This document shows positions 10,016-22,241 of a stretch of 64,000 nt of DNA, piece by piece. How positions within the stretch are numbered: the first letter of the stretch is position 1; each line of letters begins with the position of its first letter. Location of the stretch: the NCBI GenBank assembly GCA_963931865.1, contig OZ007513.1, positions 12,708,751-12,772,750 on the forward strand, in the 5' to 3' direction. Position numbers and translations under genes: made by a program. The notes beneath the pieces were generated by a model. That model worked only from the letters and a program-made list of their open reading frames with translations, did no database searches and had not been told where the DNA came from. Source of the stretch: Axinella damicornis. Lineage: Eukaryota > Porifera > Demospongiae > Axinellida > Axinellidae.

Positions 10016-11820
10016 TCAAGGAGCTAACTGGGAGGGTATGGATGGTATAAACTATAACTTAATTGCTGTGTGACTCACTGCAGTACATCATGAGACTAGA
10101 GCACCTACAGAAGGGAACCACAGGCCTTTATATATGATTATAGCCAGGATTGCATTCCTTGTTCTCAAGGTCAGGCATCCTGTACAAGCTATGAGCTGAA
10201 TTGGTGCGACACACACACACATAGCTATACAAAGATTCTCAGTGTACTTACATGTATATAGCAGGTGAATCACAAGACATAGCTACACATTGCATCTGGC
10301 TCTTTCTCTCTCTTTTGTGCATGGTGAACCTTTTTCATTAACGTTTAATTTATCATAAAGGGCACATTTTTCCTCATGTAGCTAGAGAGGACGTGATGGA
10401 ACATAAATGCAGGAAGTGCAACCTCATTCCCAGGCAGACTCGCTGCTTCATCTGCAAGCTCTCTCCACTTTCTTCACAGGAGGGAAGTAGACCAACCACC
10501 CTCCAGTCAAGAAAGCAAAGAGAGCATTGGGATGAAGCAGGGCCGATTAAGTAAATTTATTGTAGCTAGATTTGTAGTAAACATGTTTTTGATTGACATC
10601 AATTTGATCTGCTCTTTGTTAAGCTAACAGGCTTCATCAAATTGATAGACTTGTATGGTGTGCCTGTAGCTATCAAACATCAAAATCAGTTCCAATGTTG
10701 CTATGTAGCTAAAAGAGGTCGTGCACGTCAATTGTAGTAATCGTCAATGTGTTTGCATGGAGCAGCTGTAAAATAGTGAGGTATGGAGTCATGAAGGAAC
10801 ATCATCTTGTTATGAGTTTATTAGGACACAATTGCTCTGCATACCGGTAAATGTACAGATGTAGGTTCAGTCAAAGCCGTTGATGTTCCCCAGCATTCAG
10901 GAAGTGATGCTGTAGCTTTTCTGCTCTCGAGGAAGACTCATACCCCCACCATGTTTAGAGAGGCTCTGCTATCAGAAAGGCCCTGCCTCTGCAGCTGAAT
11001 GAGCAACTAACCCTACAGCTAGGTGCAACTAAGATTTTAGATGGTGAACTAAAAACCTGGAGCCAAACCTTCTTGAAGAAAATCATGCATTGCTAACCTC
11101 AAACAGTGCTTTAGCTAGCTAGGATTGGTTTATTACTTAAACTATATTTCTGTCAACAGAAAAACAATAGTCCCCATAAATGATACATTTCTTCAAACTT
11201 CAACTGGGTTCATAAGCTGTAGCTAATGTAACTTGGGACGTAGTTGCCAAGAAACTTGTCCAATGCTGGCCATAAAAGAATCCACAGAGCTGGCAGGCCC
11301 AGATGTCGATTCACTGTCTTACACTATATGGCAGACCCTCCACATTGCATATGTGCTCCCCATTAATATTACACTATCACTCTTGTCACATTCCACTACC
11401 CATTACCACACCATAGACGACACTAGGACTCACTCACTTCCGCCTCTTACCTTCACATACTTGAGTTATGGTCCAGTTCTTACCTATAGCTAGCTATGAG
11501 GTTTTTACTCAGAAATATGGTTCATTTTCATTTTTTCCTGCTGAAGGCAAGACCTACTTTCTAATATCAAGGATAGCTACATAGCTACATGTCGTGAACA
11601 CAAATGGTATGGCAATAGAGCTTAGAGGTAAACATTTTATGCACATAACTGCTAGTGATTGACCTACTAAAAGAAATGGCTATCATTCAGGATTGTTTTA
11701 ACTGAGCTTGGTTAACCCAGTTCCAGTTACAATTGGAAAGCATGCATTCTAAAATGCTATCTCATGCAGCTCAAGAGTGATCTGGATCAAGGTCATGGTA
11801 CTCCTTGGGATTCATACAAT
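10016..11820. other. Segmentally duplicated intergenic block
   Basis: Together with 8450-8800 and 9651-9720, this stretch runs parallel to 24055-27000, which joins the units at 22918 and 27039. It includes the shared words gacgtgatggaac, ccaaaccttcttgaag and atggcagaccctccacattgc. I see no gene. The layout suggests that units 1+2 and 5+6 descend from one duplicated pair. Confidence 0.6.
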
Positions 11821-12235
11821 GCACCGGCTTGTTCCCTTAATCTGCATACAATGTACCTGCTTGTTACCAAAGTGTCTCTTAAAAGCTTACGATCTGCATA
11901 CAATGTACCTGCTTGTTCCCTTTAAAGCTTAAAATCTGCATACAATGTGCCTGCTTGTTCCAAAGTGTCTCTTAAAAGCCTACAATCTGAGTACAATATG
12001 CCTGCTTGTTACCAAAGTGTCTCTTAAAAGCTTGCAATCTACATACAATGTCCTTGGGATTCATACAATGCACCGGCTTGTTCCCTTAATCCGCATACAA
12101 TGTGCCTGCTTGTTACCAAAGTGTCTCTTAAAAGCTTACAATCTGCATACAGTGTACCTGCTTGTTACCAAAGTGTCTCTTAAAAGCTTACAAGGTGAAT
12201 ACAATGTGCCTGCTTGTTACCAAAGTGTCTCTTAA
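11820..12235. repeat. Minisatellite, about 50-55 bp unit (first segment)
   Basis: Repeats of aatctgcatacaatgtgcc, tgcttgttaccaaagtgt and ctcttaaaagcttac recur roughly every 50-55 bp, with shortened variants. The array continues at 12548-12580, 13106-13227 and 13815-13990 and is split by three insertions. Confidence 0.85.
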
Positions 12236-12543
12236 CCCTTTACCACCCACAGATAAGTTTTTAGCTTGTAGCTAATCTACTTAAACGTACCCTAGATAAG
12301 GTTCCCATCGGTTTTCACGCACAAAACTTCACACAGAACTGCACACAGCCATGCTTTCCACATTCGTGATTCTGACCATACCCACTCATTAACGTGTACG
12401 CGATCAAGATGCTCGGGCGACGTTAACTCGCTCTAGCAGAAAAATCAGCCTTGAACACTGGAATTCGAGGCTCTCCCAAAGACATTGCCGGATGTGACAT
12501 CATGAAGCTGAAAGTCCATATGACGTCATTGGGTGGGAAAGGG
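12236..12543. mobile_element. piggyBac-like MITE at a TTAA site (308 bp)
   Basis: The element starts ccctttaccaccca and ends tgggtgggaaaggg, an inverted repeat. It is preceded by TTAA (12232-12235) and followed by CTAA, a one-base variant. The minisatellite consensus at this point is ctcttaaaagc, so the insertion split TTAA as piggyBac elements do. No coding capacity. Confidence 0.7.
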
Positions 12544-12580
12544 CTAAAAGCTTACAATCTGCATACAATGTGCCTGCTTG

Positions 12581-13100
12581 CAGGGCCGGCGCCACCGGTA
12601 CGCCGGTACGGCCATGGCCGTACCTGTTTTTGAGGAGGAAAAATGGCATTGTTGGGATTTTGACTTACAAGCGCGTAGTTATAACTAGCTACATCCAAAG
12701 TTTCCTCGTTGAGGCTTCCGCCGGCCAAAGCCGCGACCATAAGGCCAGCCTGGACGAGCGAGTCTAATCTTGTTGATTTTCATCGTCAAGGGACGAGACC
12801 AACACTCACAGAATGGAGACAGGACTAACGCGCCGAACCTTCAAACAACGTGCAACGAGATGCTCGTGATGTAGCTACCCTTCCAGCCAACTTTTCTACG
12901 TCGCGAGTGAGACAGTCACGGAAAATAGTGGCAGTGCAGTGCAAAGCACAAAGGTGCTATGGAGAGCTCATCCTGCTAACTGAAAAATGAAGGTGAAAAT
13001 TTTTCCGCGCTTCGCGCGGCAGATTGATCACCACTACGCACCTCTATGCACTACCTTTGGCAGTGGCAGTACCACTCCAAAATACCTGGCAGCGGCCATG
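12581..13100. mobile_element. Unclassified 520-bp insertion in the minisatellite
   Basis: The minisatellite word tgcctgcttg|ttaccaaag is interrupted here. gcttg occurs on both sides (12576-12580 and 13101-13105), which could be a 5-bp target duplication. The left end starts cagggccggcgcc, a hAT-like look, but the right end has no matching inverted repeat, so the class is open. Confidence 0.4.
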
Positions 13101-13227
13101 GCTTGTTACCAAAGTGTCTCTTAAAAGCTTACAATCTGCATACAATGTGCCTGCTTGTTCCAAAGTGTCTCTTAAGGCTTACAATCTGCATACAAATGTA
13201 CCTGCTTGTTACCAAAGTGTCTCTTAA

Positions 13228-13365
13228 CCCTTAAGCCCCAATGACATCAATAGTCGTCATTTAGACCCTATGCACTTATAGGGCTTCTCATCAGTCCACA
13301 AAGTGACCAAAAAGGTTTCAGAGGGCCTAGGGACAACTTTGTGGGTAAACCCCCAAAATTTCAGC

Positions 13366-13398
<33 letters not shown>

Positions 13399-13810
13399 AC
13401 TAAACGTACAAGTGGGGGGTATGGAAAGGGGGGCGGCCAGCCCCCCTTCATATGTCAGGGGCGAATGAGGCAATGCTCCCTCGAGCTTTTTGGGATTCAT
13501 AGACCCCACCGAGGGCCTCAGACTGGTCCTCAAGAAAATATGCACATTGATGGTGTATGATGTGCCAACTGGCCAAAGTTTAGGGAGATCCTGGGTGAGA
13601 ATCCGGCTGACATCCACCTTTGACCTCCGATTGCTGGGCTTGTTGGGGGTCATGAATATCATTAATGGTATTGCCAGAGGGGGCTCTCCATGTGTACGAG
13701 TCTGGCCGCTGAGGAGCGAATGCTGTGGGAGGGGAGCACCTACGAATGTGGTGTGCGCTGAATGCATGAAAATGTGTTGTCTTGATGGGAAGAATTCTGT
13801 AGTTAAAGGG
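13228..13810. mobile_element. Second piggyBac-like element at a TTAA site (583 bp)
   Basis: The element starts cccttaagcccc and ends gtagttaaaggg. It is flanked by perfect TTAA on both sides (13224-13227 and 13811-13814) inside the minisatellite word ctcttaaaagc. It contains a poly-C run of about 32 near 13367-13398. No transposase is evident, although short open frames cross it. Confidence 0.7.
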
Positions 13811-13814
13811 TTAA

Positions 13815-14205
13815 AAGCCTACAATCTGCATGCAATGTGCCTGCTTGTTACCAGTGTCCCTTACAATCTGCATACAGTGTGCCTGCTTGTTACCAAAGTG
13901 TTCATTAAATGTGTATCTGCTTGTTACCAAAGAAGCTTACATTAGCCTTACAATGAGTCTGTTTGTTACCGAAGTGTCCCTCAAAAGCTTCAAACATTAA
14001 TGCATGAGAGGCCGCTTGAATGCTGGTCATAAAAGGGTCCACTTGTTTGTCGACATGCTTGTTAACAAAATTTCTCCTAAAAACAGGTACATATATACTT
14101 GCTTTGATCTGCTTTCTAATTGCAACTGAGGTAACCCAGCTCAGTTATAACAACCCTGGTCTTTTTTACAGTGATACAGATAGGTAGATAGTTGCTTTCA
14201 GTATG
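13815..14205. repeat. Decayed tail of the minisatellite and spacer
   Basis: Degenerate copies of the tgcttgttaccaaagtgt repeat run to about 13990. From about 14090 the sequence becomes the 3' flank of the next collagen unit. No gene is seen. Confidence 0.6.
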
Positions 14206-14538
14206 TTACTTGGTGCACACAACGCATGTGATTTCCTTCTCTGCACTGTATGGTGGACAGGGAATTCCAACATTGCACTTTGCTTCAACATGATAGAAGA
14301 GAGCAAAATGTGTACCTCGTGCACTGCCTGGTACTGACTGAGGATAGCGATCCACACACTCGAACATTGTACGATGATGACCATGCCACTCTGCCATGAG
14401 GTATCCATAGTACTCTCGAGTCAAGGATGATGGGCAGCTGAGTCGTGCAGGAATCATCACCACTATGGAGCGCGTAAAAGTGTAGCACACTGTGGCTGGT
14501 AGATTAGTAGCTGTGTTCCGGCAGTGCTGGGACATGTG

Positions 14539-14582
<44 letters not shown>

Positions 14583-15702
14583 ACCCCCCCACCACCTAGT
14601 GTACACCACACCACCAGCAGTGGGACCAAGGGGACCTCTCAGGCCAGCTGGCCGGGTGGGCCATTTGCTCCAAGTTGCCCTCTCTCTCCCTTTTGGCCCT
14701 TAATTGCTGCCAAACCTAGGTGGTCCCTGTCGGCCTGGATGCAAAAACCAATAAACATTGGTCGACTATTGCATGCATCTAGTAGCTATACAGCAAATCC
14801 ATGTTTGCACACTGCAGAATTATACCACATCCTATGACTGAAAAGAGCTACTAGCCAATCACGCTCTAGTCTCAGGAATCATAGTCTATCCATAGCATAA
14901 TTAGCTATGTCCTATTGCTACCAACTAGTGCATACCAAAATTTTGAAGTAATCCACTATGTTGGAGATAGTCTACCTTGCAGTCCTGCAGATCCTTACAC
15001 CACGGGTTCACCCTTCTCTCCCCTCATTCCTGTCGGGCCAGCTGAGCCAGGTACACCGTCCCTCCCATCCCTGCCAGGCAGACCTCGTGGTCCCTGGATG
15101 TATGGGAGGCAGGAAGGTCCTCCGACTGCGTCATTGCTAACATTCAGCTGCGACTGCTGTGTAGGTTGAGCACTTGGCAGAACACCACCTGTTACCAGAC
15201 ACGAGTGTATGCATGAGATTGCCATGACATCAGATCAAAAATAGATAGCTCCCATATATACCAGTGGTACGTAGCATACATTTTACTCACAGTAGCTATT
15301 CACAGCATGCACAATGTAAACACATGGCATTGCACACTATCATTTATTGGGAGACATATGCAGCTTCAAGTCAAATTCCATTAATTACAACTCCGGAAAC
15401 TTACACTGGCTATAGCAACACATGCATGATGTAAATCATATCTGTGAGTGTGTGATGCACAGACTAACCGACAAACAAAGAACCAGGTAGAAGACCATGC
15501 ACTTTAGCTACATAATTATGAAGCCAATCTATAGGCGCTAGAATCAAACAGCATCAGCTATTCAAAGCTTTGTTGGCTATAATTATGAGACGCAAACTCT
15601 CATGCATGAATGTTGATGTAGCTTACCAACAACCACAACAAGATGCACAGTAGCCACCATCAGGATGACTATGACTGCAGTTGATGTTTGAGTGGAAGCC
15701 AT
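14206..15702 (-). pseudogene. Short-chain collagen unit 2, broken
   Basis: The three-exon plan is kept: signal peptide 15627-15702 (MASTQTSTAVIVILMVATVH), exon 2 14976-15188, exon 3 14206-14734. Exon 2 carries an in-frame TAA at 14995-14997 inside the Gly-X-Y part. Exon 3 has a 4-base insertion in the collagen part (cccttaattgctg). A poly-C tract of over 40 bases (14540-14581) replaces the short C run, and about 75 codons are missing between the first cysteine and CYTFTRS. The end (ECVDRYPQSVPGS to TCVVCTK) is still readable. Flanks and sequence group it with the unit at 27039. Not functional as a secreted collagen. Confidence 0.85.
14540..14581. repeat. Long poly-C tract in a collagen pseudogene
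   Basis: A run of about 42 C, then accccccaccacc, replaces tcctcccccacc of intact units. Its length is probably unstable and may be imprecise in the assembly. Confidence 0.9.
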
Positions 15703-17733
15703 ACTGATTGCAGTTTCCCGCTATGTTCTAATCAGAAAATCGGTACAGGCTCATTCAGACAAGTTCTTTCATAAAATCAGATTTCCTCCAAAAGCTGCAA
15801 GCAGACTTAGCAATATTCAGTAGTTTGACGTCATAAATCTTTGAAACTTGAAATGATTTCTTTGGAATTGTTCTCCAATACCAACAAGTCACTCTGATGG
15901 TACAGGTTATGTAAATGCCATGATTGATAACAGTATCTTGATCCCAAGTTGTGCACACTCTCAAATGAACCTTAAGGACTAAGATCACTAGACTAAGTGA
16001 TACTTTTTACTGTACAACTGCTAAAGTGGTTTAGCCCTGCAGATTAACCTAAAACAAACATCAGATGGGCCACATCATTGGTAAATACATAGGTCATAGC
16101 TACATCATCAGTGTTGACCGAAGGTTCTATGTGAGCCTTTCATTCATTACCAATCTTGGACTAAAATAGTTTCATTGCATGAAGGACATTGTCTTGACTT
16201 TCAGCCATCATTGAATTAACCCACAAAGAACTTGACAGTTCTATAATCTATAAGCTACAGCTGAAAAAGAGTTCACTGTAGGAACATTGATATTGTAGCT
16301 ATTCTTCTGCAAAATTTGTAGAAATATGTTTTGAAAATGCAATCCTGGCTGATGCAGTTTGTGATGTAATGAAACAAAACAAGAAGGAAACTGAGTACAG
16401 AGTGCATAGTTCAGCTGCATCAGCCTGATTGTTGCACCTTGAACTCTGAAGCTTTTCCTCATCTCATACATCACAGATGGAAAGTCCATGATTGCATGGA
16501 TTTTAAATGTGTTTACTAATAGTTCTCTCTCTGTAACAAGGTGGAATACATAAGGCTCCATTTGTGTTTGCTAGACTGGTTGCCGGGTAGCTATTCGGTC
16601 CCCACATTCAAACATTGCACAATGAAAGCTTGCCAGGAGATATCCATAGTAGCTACTGATTTGTAGAGCTCCAGTTGGTAGGGCACTTGCACCAGTTGGT
16701 AGGGCCTAGGCCCTACCTTAGATCCGCCACTGAGCTACTCTCATGTTAAGCCGATGATGGGCAGCTGAATCATGCAGGAATCATTATGTTTCTCATGTTG
16801 AGGAATAACAAACTTCGCATGGGATGCTGTGCTCATAGAAGGACTTCAGTGGTCCCATTGTATTTGTCTGATCAACACTGGAATGCATGCCTCGATCTGT
16901 TCAATTATGCTATTTAAGCAACTCATGCAACTTCTGGATCAGTATACTGTATCAGTATACTGTATCATGCCTCAGCAATGCCAGGTAAATGTCAAAGTTA
17001 GTAATATCGTCCTCTCAAAGAAGGTGATAAAGATTCCTTCTCTCATTCCTGTGCCTGCAGAACATGTGAATCGTATATGCCATCCAGTATAATAGTAGCT
17101 ATATAGGCCAGTTTGGATTATATAATTCATATTGTAGCTACCCACTTTGTGGCAAAATTGGATTAGAAACACCATGTATGCACCCAGAGATATCTGAGAG
17201 AGAAGTAAATAGCTAGTAGAAGCTATTGTAGCCACAAGTATTCAGCTAGGCGATGCTGATGTCTCTATTGTTCGTGGATCTGATCTCCTTATTTTGGGGG
17301 GCAACCTCTGCAAGTTATAGCCACGACTGGGTGCTAACTATATATGTAGCTAGCTACACACTGTGATAGAATAAATATGATACACTCTTTATAAGCTAAC
17401 ACATTTCATCAAATTGATCATGAGATAGCTATTGTATTTTAGGTGATGAGCCTGTTGTCTATAGAGTTTGTCTCAAATATCAAAATCAGTTCCAATGCTG
17501 CTCCGTACAAGAGGTCATGCCCATGTCAGTTGTAACTCAATGTATTAAGGGTAGGTACAAAAAAAATCATCAAAAATAATCATTCATGTGTGTCTTAGCT
17601 GTGTTACAAGAATGTACTAAATGGCAATCGCACAGCCATGACTAGATACAAGGTAACAGTAAAGCCTGTTACTCAGCAGCTTAATTAGCTACTAGCATGC
17701 GCTCCAGAAATGAAATCACTAGCTGTTTAAGTG
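15703..17733. other. Duplicated intergenic block with collagen relic
   Basis: 15190-17250 runs parallel to 28140-29780 and 32890-34660; shared words include ttcattgcatgaaggaca, gcaccttgaactctgaag and cacccagagatatctgag. 17400-17730 is a 3' flank shared with the units at 35593 and 38069. No gene is seen apart from the relic listed separately. Confidence 0.6.
16535..16840 (-). pseudogene. Decayed fragment of a collagen C-terminal domain
   Basis: The minus strand carries weakened matches to exon 3: the stretch around ccccacattcaaacattgc (Phe-Glu-Cys-Val region), the gagatatccatag stretch (Tyr-Gly-Tyr-Leu region), gatgggcagctgaatcatg (Leu-Ser-Cys-Pro region) and the tgttgaggaataacaaac stretch. 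An insertion at about 16668-16735, with a tRNA A-box-like word (ccagttggtagggc), interrupts it. The same relic recurs at 29430-29640 and 34230-34345. Confidence 0.65.
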
Positions 17734-19276
17734 TTACTTTGTGCACACTACACACGTGACTTCCTTCTGTGTGTCGTATGGTGGACACGGGATTCCATTG
17801 CACTTTGCTTCGACATGGAAGAATAAGGCTCCATTTGTGTCTGCAATACTGCCTGGTATTGACTGAGGATTGCGGTCCACACATTCAAACATGGTACGAC
17901 GATGGTTAATGTAGTTTGCCATGAGGTATCCATAGTATTCTCGAGTCCAGGATGATGGGCAGCTGAGTCGTGCAGGAATCATTACAACAGTTTCTCGTGT
18001 TGAAGCATAACAAACTGCACACGGGACATTGTGGTCATGGAATGATCTCAGTGGTCCAACTTCACCATTAGCTGTCTGATACTCTGCTCCATACAAGTAC
18101 GCACGTCCATTCTGTGTTCCAGCAGTGTAGGTGGAGTACTGTGGCTGTTCTGGTAGGCACAGGTAGTTTGCCCCTCCTCCTCTATCCCAGAAACCACTTC
18201 CTGCAGCTCTTCCAGCATACAGTAGCTGTGTTCTGGCAGTGCTGGGACATGTGGTCCTCCCCCACCTAGTGTACACCACACCACCAGCAGTGGGACCAGG
18301 GGGACCTCTCAGGCCAGATGGACCAGGTGACCCATTTGCTCCAAGTTGCCCCCTCTCTCCCTTCTGGCCCTTACTGCCAAACCCCTGTTGGCCTGGATGC
18401 AAATATTGGTATATATACTGTAAAGAGATGCTAGTCAACTGGTTTCAGGACAGAACAATAATATGTCATAATCATGTTAGGCCTGCAAGACTTGTATGCA
18501 ATTATGGTATTCATACCTTTGCTTCATTGACACTAGCAATAATTATCTCAATCCTAAGTGAGTACATAGCGCTAGAATTAATCTGCTATATGCTACCTTG
18601 CAGTCCTTGCACCCCGGGTTCTCCCTTCTCTCCCATCATCCCTGTCGGGCCGGTTGAGCCTGGTACACCATCCCTCCCGTCCCTGCCGGGCAGACCTCGT
18701 GGTCCCTGGATGTATGGGAGGCAGGAAGGTCCTCCGACTGCGTCGTTGCTAACATTCAGCTGTGATTGCTGTGTTGGTTGAGCATTTCTCTCAAGTCTTG
18801 AGGGAACACCACCTGTCTCAGTATGTACCAGCCACATGAGTGTGTGTGTGAGATCGCCATGACAACAGCTCAAAGAATGGTTGATATCACCCCATGCCTG
18901 CCAGCTGGGTAGTGTAACAGCTATTCACAGCATGAATAATGTAAACTCATGCAGAATGTGAACTCATGCACACTACTGTTTTTTTTGTTGAGAATAATCG
19001 AAGTCAAATTCCATTGCAACTCCGGAAACACATTTCATTAAATGCTACAGCAACTCATGCCTGGTATCAGTTGATTATTTCATGAAAAGTAATATAATTT
19101 CGGGATGCACATACTAAAAAGAACCACAACCAGTTAGCGTCCAATGCACTTAATTTAACCAATCTGTAGCAGCATCAGCTACCGATTCCAAACATATGCA
19201 GCTTACCGGCAGCTGTAACAAGATACACAGTAGCCATCGTCAGGACAACTGCAGCTGATGTTCTAGTGGAAGCCAT
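17734..19276 (-). CDS. Short-chain collagen (C4/spongin type), unit 3, intact, 314 residues
   Basis: Exons 19207-19276, 18597-18812 and 17734-18392 (70+216+659 nt), with both introns phase 1 and GT-AG. Exon 1 is a signal peptide (MASTRTSAAVVLTMATVYL). Exon 2 has a short Gln/Asn-rich lead, then Gly-X-Y from [13 protein letters not shown]. Exon 3 continues the helix ([21 protein letters not shown]), giving about 25 triplets with breaks at GQQGF. The C-terminal domain runs from [15 protein letters not shown] to [10 protein letters not shown] and holds about a dozen cysteines, probably paired. Family knowledge: such chains form spongin and attachment matrix outside the cell. Compared with unit 5 it lacks one Gly-Pro-Pro triplet. 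A TATA box lies at 19360-19367. Confidence 0.9.
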
Positions 19277-19359
19277 GCTGATTGCAGTTTCCTCTGAGAT
19301 GGCTCACAAATTCTCTATGTTCTAATCAGAAAATTGGTGCAGGCACATCCAGACAAGTG

Positions 19360-19367
19360 CTTTTATA
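19360..19367 (-). promoter_or_regulatory. TATA box of collagen unit 3
   Basis: The minus strand reads tataaaag, 84 nt upstream of the ATG at 19276. Equivalent boxes occur before the units at 22918, 27039, 35593 and 38069. Confidence 0.6.
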
Positions 19368-20904
19368 CAACCCTATGAAATCCAATTTCCTTCCATCAAA
19401 GCCGCAAGATGACATAAGTAGTTTGACATCATGAAACCTACTTTTATCTTTGAACTGCTTTCTTTGGACTTGCTGCCCAATACTGATAGCACAGGTTATA
19501 TAAATGCCGTGAATAATAACAGTATATCTTGATCTTGTGCACACTCACAAATGAACCCAAGCAACAAGATCACTAGACTATATATAAGTGTTGCAACTGC
19601 TGAACTGAATTGTCTTGAGATGAAGATTAATTGAGTGACTCGGATACAGCAATCTCAAATGTATATAGCTTGTGAGTAGCAACATGCATTTACATAGCTT
19701 GTGAAGTTGTGAGTAGCAGCACACATTCAACAATGCTTGTGAGTACGTATCAACTGATACAGGGTCAACTGACATCAGTAGGTATATATAACTAGCTAGA
19801 TACACAATGCAGAGAAGGCATACATTCAACATAGCTATGGTTCTATATTATCTGTTGCAGTAGCTCTATGTTTCAATGTTTATCGTGATAGCTAAATCAA
19901 TGATAATCCCCGTATACAAATATCATGCATCCCTAGTCACAATATTTGCAGAAGAAGGTTTTGCATGATCATGTAGCTAGTCCTTTTCAGAACAGATGAC
20001 GGTTAAAGCTACAACAGCAATAATATTAACACATGGAGGAAGATTGGACCATGCAGTAATTACAACAACACTGTTCAATCATGAAGTCTGTATTGACAAG
20101 GTCACTACCCCTCAACTCACTACTGCCTGTAATCATCAGCATCAATTCGGTTTCATTACATCATAGCTATATAGTGCATGTCCATGCATTGTAAAAACAT
20201 GTTTACTGCAATACTACCAGTAGTATAGTTATTGCAGTAATACCAGTAGTAGACTACTGGTAGTATTGCAGTAAACATGTTTTGAAAATGCTTTGACACA
20301 TGACCATGATAATGATGCACTCATGCTCTCTATGATGTAATGAAACCAAAATGATGATCATGATTAAAGTGCTGTAGTGAGAGGTAGCTAGTTGTCAATG
20401 CAGAATTCATGATTGAGTACTGCTGATGTATTGCTGTCCACAGATGTCGATTCACTCACTTCCACTATATTGCAGACCCTCCACAGTGCATGTGCTCCCC
20501 ATTACACTATCACTCTTGTCACATTCCACTACTCATTACCATACCACTAGGACGTCACTAGGACTCACTTCCACCTCATACCTTCACATTCTTCCCAGCT
20601 TGGAAATGAGTTGGTTTGAGTAATGGCCCATTTCTGGCCTATAGCTGTATATATAGCTAAACTGAAGAGGTTTCTGCTCAGAATTTTGAGAGCTCTAGTT
20701 CATTTTTCCTGCATGCTGAAGGGTGTTAAATGGAAGGACAAGACCTACTTTATGGTATATATCAAGGATTGCTACATGTTCGTGAACACAAATGGTAGCT
20801 ATGGCTATAGCAAATCCAGAAGATGTCCAACTTGCATTATTCTATTTTAACTGCTAGTGATTGACCTAAAAGAAATGGCTAGGTAGATAGTTGCTTTCAG
20901 CCAG
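19368..20904. other. Intergenic, with a 90-bp hairpin
   Basis: No gene is seen. 20194-20283 is an inverted repeat with perfect 30-bp arms starting aaaacatgtttactgc, around a short spacer. 20430-20880 matches the flanking block at 11300-11720 and 26500-27010. Confidence 0.6.
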
Positions 20905-22241
20905 CTACTTGGTGCACACAACGCATGTGATTTCCTTCTCTGCATTGTATGGCGGACAGGGAATTCCAGCATTGCACTTCGCTTCAACATGATAGAAGAG
21001 ACCAGAATGTGTACGTTGTGCACTGCCTGGTACTGACTGTGGATATCGATCCACACACTCAAACATTGCACGATGATTATAGCTACCCTCGAAACTATGC
21101 CATGAGGTATCCATAGTACTCTCGAGTCCAGGATGATGGGCAGCTGAGATGTGCAGGAATCATCACCACTATGGATCGGCTAAAAGTGTAATACACTGCA
21201 CACGGAGCATTGTGGTAATCAACAGAACTCAATGGTCCATTGTCATTAGTCCCAGCTGTCTTATACTCCACACCATACAGCAATGCACGTCCAAATTGTG
21301 TTCCAGCAGTGTATGTGGAATATTGTGGTTGTTCTGGTAGACAGATACGGTTTGCCCCTCCTCCTCTTTCATCATGACAGCTTCCAGCAGCTCGTCCAGC
21401 ATACAGTAGCTGTGTTCCGGCAGTGCTGGGACATGTGGTCCTCCCCCACCTAGTGTACACCACACCACCAGCAGTGGGACCAGGGGGACCTCTCAGGCCA
21501 GATGGACCAGGTGGGCCACTTGCTCCGAGTTGCCCGCTCTCTCCCTTCTGGCCCTTACTGCCAAACCCAGGTGGTCCCTGTGGGCCTGGATGCAAAAATC
21601 AATAAACATTGGTCGACCGTAGCTTGCATCTAGTACATGTGCAGCAAATCCATGTTTGCACACTAGCAGGATATTAACATTATACTACATCCATGACTGA
21701 AAAGAGCACTAGCCAATCACATTCTGGTCTCAGGGGTCATAGTCTTTCCGTAGCATAAGTATTTCAATCCTAACTAGTGCATACAAAATTTAGAAGTAGT
21801 CTGCTATGTTGGAGATAGTCTATACCTCACAGTCCTGCAGATCCTGGCACCCCGGGTTCTCCTTTCTCTCCCCTCATTCTTGTCGGGCCAGCTGAGCTTG
21901 GTACACGTCCCTCCCATCCCTGCCGGGCAGACCTCGTGGTCCCTGGATGTATGGGAGGCAGGAAGGCCCTCCAACTGCTTCATTGCTAGCATTCAGCTGT
22001 GACTGCTGTGCAGGTTGAGCATTCCTCTCAAGTTTTGGCACAACATCACTTGTTTAGCAGAGACAATCCCATTATAAGATCGCGAGCTCAAGGTACATGT
22101 ACAGCAGCTGATTGTACTATGAGACAGCAAAGACTAGCTAGTCTCATGCATGAATGACTCACCAGCAGCTATAACAAGATGTTTAGTAGTCAGCATCAGA
22201 ACAACAACAGTTGACAATTGGGCAAACAGTGCCAAACACAT
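20905..22241 (-). pseudogene. Short-chain collagen unit 4, broken
   Basis: Signal peptide 22163-22241 (MCLALFAQLSTVVVLML) is still open. Exon 2 (about 21826-22048) has a one-base deletion in the Gly-X-Y part (ggtacacgtccc instead of ggtacaccgtccc), a shifted acceptor and an altered donor side. Exon 3 (20905-21585) is open and well preserved through [15 protein letters not shown] and Tyr-Gly-Tyr-Leu-Met-Ala. An insertion of about seven bases near 21080-21095 then adds a stop and shifts the frame before ECVDRYPQSVPGS. The NC domain is of the TFSRSIVVM type, like units 2 and 6. Confidence 0.85.

Noticed and set aside
18239..18781. Plus-strand open frames rich in Pro, opposite the collagen exons (also near 21423, 23426, 27867, 36383, 38845)
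   Set aside because: They are the antisense of GC-rich Gly-X-Y coding sequence; the minus-strand frame has splice sites, signal peptides and conserved cysteines.
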